Below are positions 6,777-7,818 of a stretch of 7,818 nt of DNA, one piece after another (position 1 is the first letter of the stretch; each line of letters starts with the position of its first letter). The notes below the pieces were generated by a model. That model had not been told where the DNA came from. It ran no database searches and worked only from the letters and a program-made list of their open reading frames with translations. Where the stretch lies: positions 2,057-9,874 of the forward strand of contig DHPY01000107.1 in assembly GCA_002411015.1 (NCBI GenBank). Direction: 5' to 3'. Position numbers and translations under genes: made by a program. The DNA is from Armatimonadetes bacterium UBA5352. GTDB taxonomy: Bacteria; Armatimonadota; Zipacnadia; Zipacnadales; UBA5352.

Positions 6777-7766
6777 CTACTCCGCCTCAAAGCGCACGGT
6801 CGGGGGGCCATCGTAGCTGATGACGTAGCGGCCGCCCTCGACCGGGTAGACGACGTCGCTGCGCAGGTCGAAGTCGGTCGGGCCGCTGCGTCGGCGCGCC
6901 AGCGGGCTCTCCGGGCGGATGTACATCCCGGCGAAACGGTCGGTCGCAAGCTGCATCGGGCCGATGCCGTGATCGGGCGCGGTGACGCTCACGCCATCCA
7001 CGTCGGACTCGCTCAGGAAGTGCGCCTCGACGCCCATCCCGGCCTCGATCATGTTTGCGAACTGGCGGATCTTCGGCACAACGGGGCAGAGGGTGTCGGC
7101 GAGCCCGTGGATGATGACGAGCTTGAGGTCGGGTGCCATCTGCGCGAGCAGGCGGCAGTGTTCGAGGTCGCCGAAGTCGCGGATGCGCTGGGCGTGCGGT
7201 GCGAGGTAGCTCGGGCTCTGCGGGTCCCGTGACCAGGCCGCGTTGAGCGTGGTGCCCTCGCCGGTGCCGTAGGCGATCGCGTCGATCATCCCCGGCATGC
7301 CGCAGCAGTCCACCGCGACCGCGAAGGTGTGCGGGGCGAACTTCGCGGACATCTGCGTGATGTTCCCGCCGCCGCTGCCGCCCATGATGAACAGGCGCGC
7401 GTCGTCATACGCGGCGCCCGCCTCGCGCAGTCGCTCGCGGACGAAGCCGAGGGCGCGGATGGCGTCGATCGCCTGCAGGTAGCCGTGATCGTAGGGCACC
7501 TTGCGCTCAGCCGGCCACCACTGCTTCGTGCTCTGGAGGTACTGGACGCTTACCGCAACGACATCGAAGGCGTCCGGATAGTAGTCGATCCAGGTCATCA
7601 TCGAGTCGGAGACGTAGTCGCCGCCCCAGCCGTGGAGGACGATCATGAGGCCGGTGGTGGGGGAGATGCCGGCCTGCGGCTCGCGGATGTAGATCGGCAC
7701 GTTGCGCTCCCCCGGCGCGAACGGCCACTCCTGGGCGGGGACGTCGTAGTGCTCGGATAGGGTCAT
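6777..7766 (-). CDS. Alpha/beta-hydrolase esterase (prolyl-oligopeptidase/DUF2920-like)
   Basis: This encodes 329 residues with no signal peptide. The alpha/beta-hydrolase fold is clear. The oxyanion-hole region is LHGWGG (44-49). The nucleophile elbow is GGSGGG with Ser131. The acid is Asp224 in IIHGLADTLCP, and the base is His266 in APDHGIG, so the catalytic triad is complete and in the usual order. YLQAIDAIRAL (96-106) before the elbow is like that of esterases related to prolyl oligopeptidase. DUF2920-type proteins are a possible closer match from memory, unverified. The start at ATG 7766 is supported by GGAGG 8 bases upstream. The likely reaction is hydrolysis of a carboxylic ester, for example an acyl group on sugar, given the sialidase- and heparinase-like neighbours. 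A peptidase role is less likely but not excluded. The C-terminal ~50 residues lie beyond the catalytic fold and have no recognised motif. Confidence 0.85.
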   Translation of the reverse strand: MTLSEHYDVPAQEWPFAPGERNVPIYIREPQAGISPTTGLMIVLHGWGGDYVSDSMMTWIDYYPDAFDVVAVSVQYLQSTKQWWPAERKVPYDHGYLQAIDAIRALGFVRERLREAGAAYDDARLFIMGGSGGGNITQMSAKFAPHTFAVAVDCCGMPGMIDAIAYGTGEGTTLNAAWSRDPQSPSYLAPHAQRIRDFGDLEHCRLLAQMAPDLKLVIIHGLADTLCPVVPKIRQFANMIEAGMGVEAHFLSESDVDGVSVTAPDHGIGPMQLATDRFAGMYIRPESPLARRRSGPTDFDLRSDVVYPVEGGRYVISYDGPPTVRFEAE

Positions 7767-7818
7767 GGGTGTGGCCTCCGGTTTCGGTGGAATTGGAGGG
7801 GCGAGCTTCCCGGTTATG

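Overview
This is a GC-rich bacterial window with six protein-coding genes and no RNA genes, CRISPR arrays or insertion sequences that I can see. The gene content suggests an environmental bacterium of the Planctomycetota / Verrucomicrobiota-Lentisphaerota / Armatimonadota type. It combines a sialidase-like BNR protein, a heparinase-like toroid protein, an STN-domain protein with LTxxQ-like motifs, and a GC-rich dispersed-type palindrome. This placement is an inference from gene style; no marker gene is present.

Layout. (1) Positions 1-666 (+) hold the 3' end of a gene for an STN-domain envelope protein with a Met/Arg/Gln-rich helical tail. (2) Positions 667-880 form a convergent intergenic region with a strong GC hairpin at 751-771. 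(3) Positions 881-3136 (-) encode a large protein resembling heparinase II/III-like polysaccharide-active enzymes. (4) A divergent gap of 133 bp leads to an HD-superfamily hydrolase (3270-3821, +). (5) That gene overlaps the start of a secreted four-Asp-box sialidase-like protein (3818-5464, +). (6) Convergent to this is a lipoprotein gene (5507-6598, -; preferred start 6565) with an LppM-like ectodomain, a membrane segment and a zinc ribbon interrupted by a second hydrophobic stretch. This gene is visibly lower in GC than its neighbours. (7) Positions 6777-7766 (-) encode an alpha/beta-hydrolase esterase with a complete Ser-Asp-His triad.

How they may work together. The heparinase-like protein, the sialidase-like protein and the esterase are all plausible tools for breaking down acidic or acylated glycans. 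They lie close together but on different strands, so this is a loose neighbourhood and not one operon. The only sequence evidence of co-expression is the GTGA overlap between the HD hydrolase and the sialidase-like gene. I found no convincing new defence or mobile system. The most unusual items are the lipoprotein with the split zinc ribbon, the loss of the FRIP arginine in the sialidase-like protein, and the STN plus LTxxQ combination.
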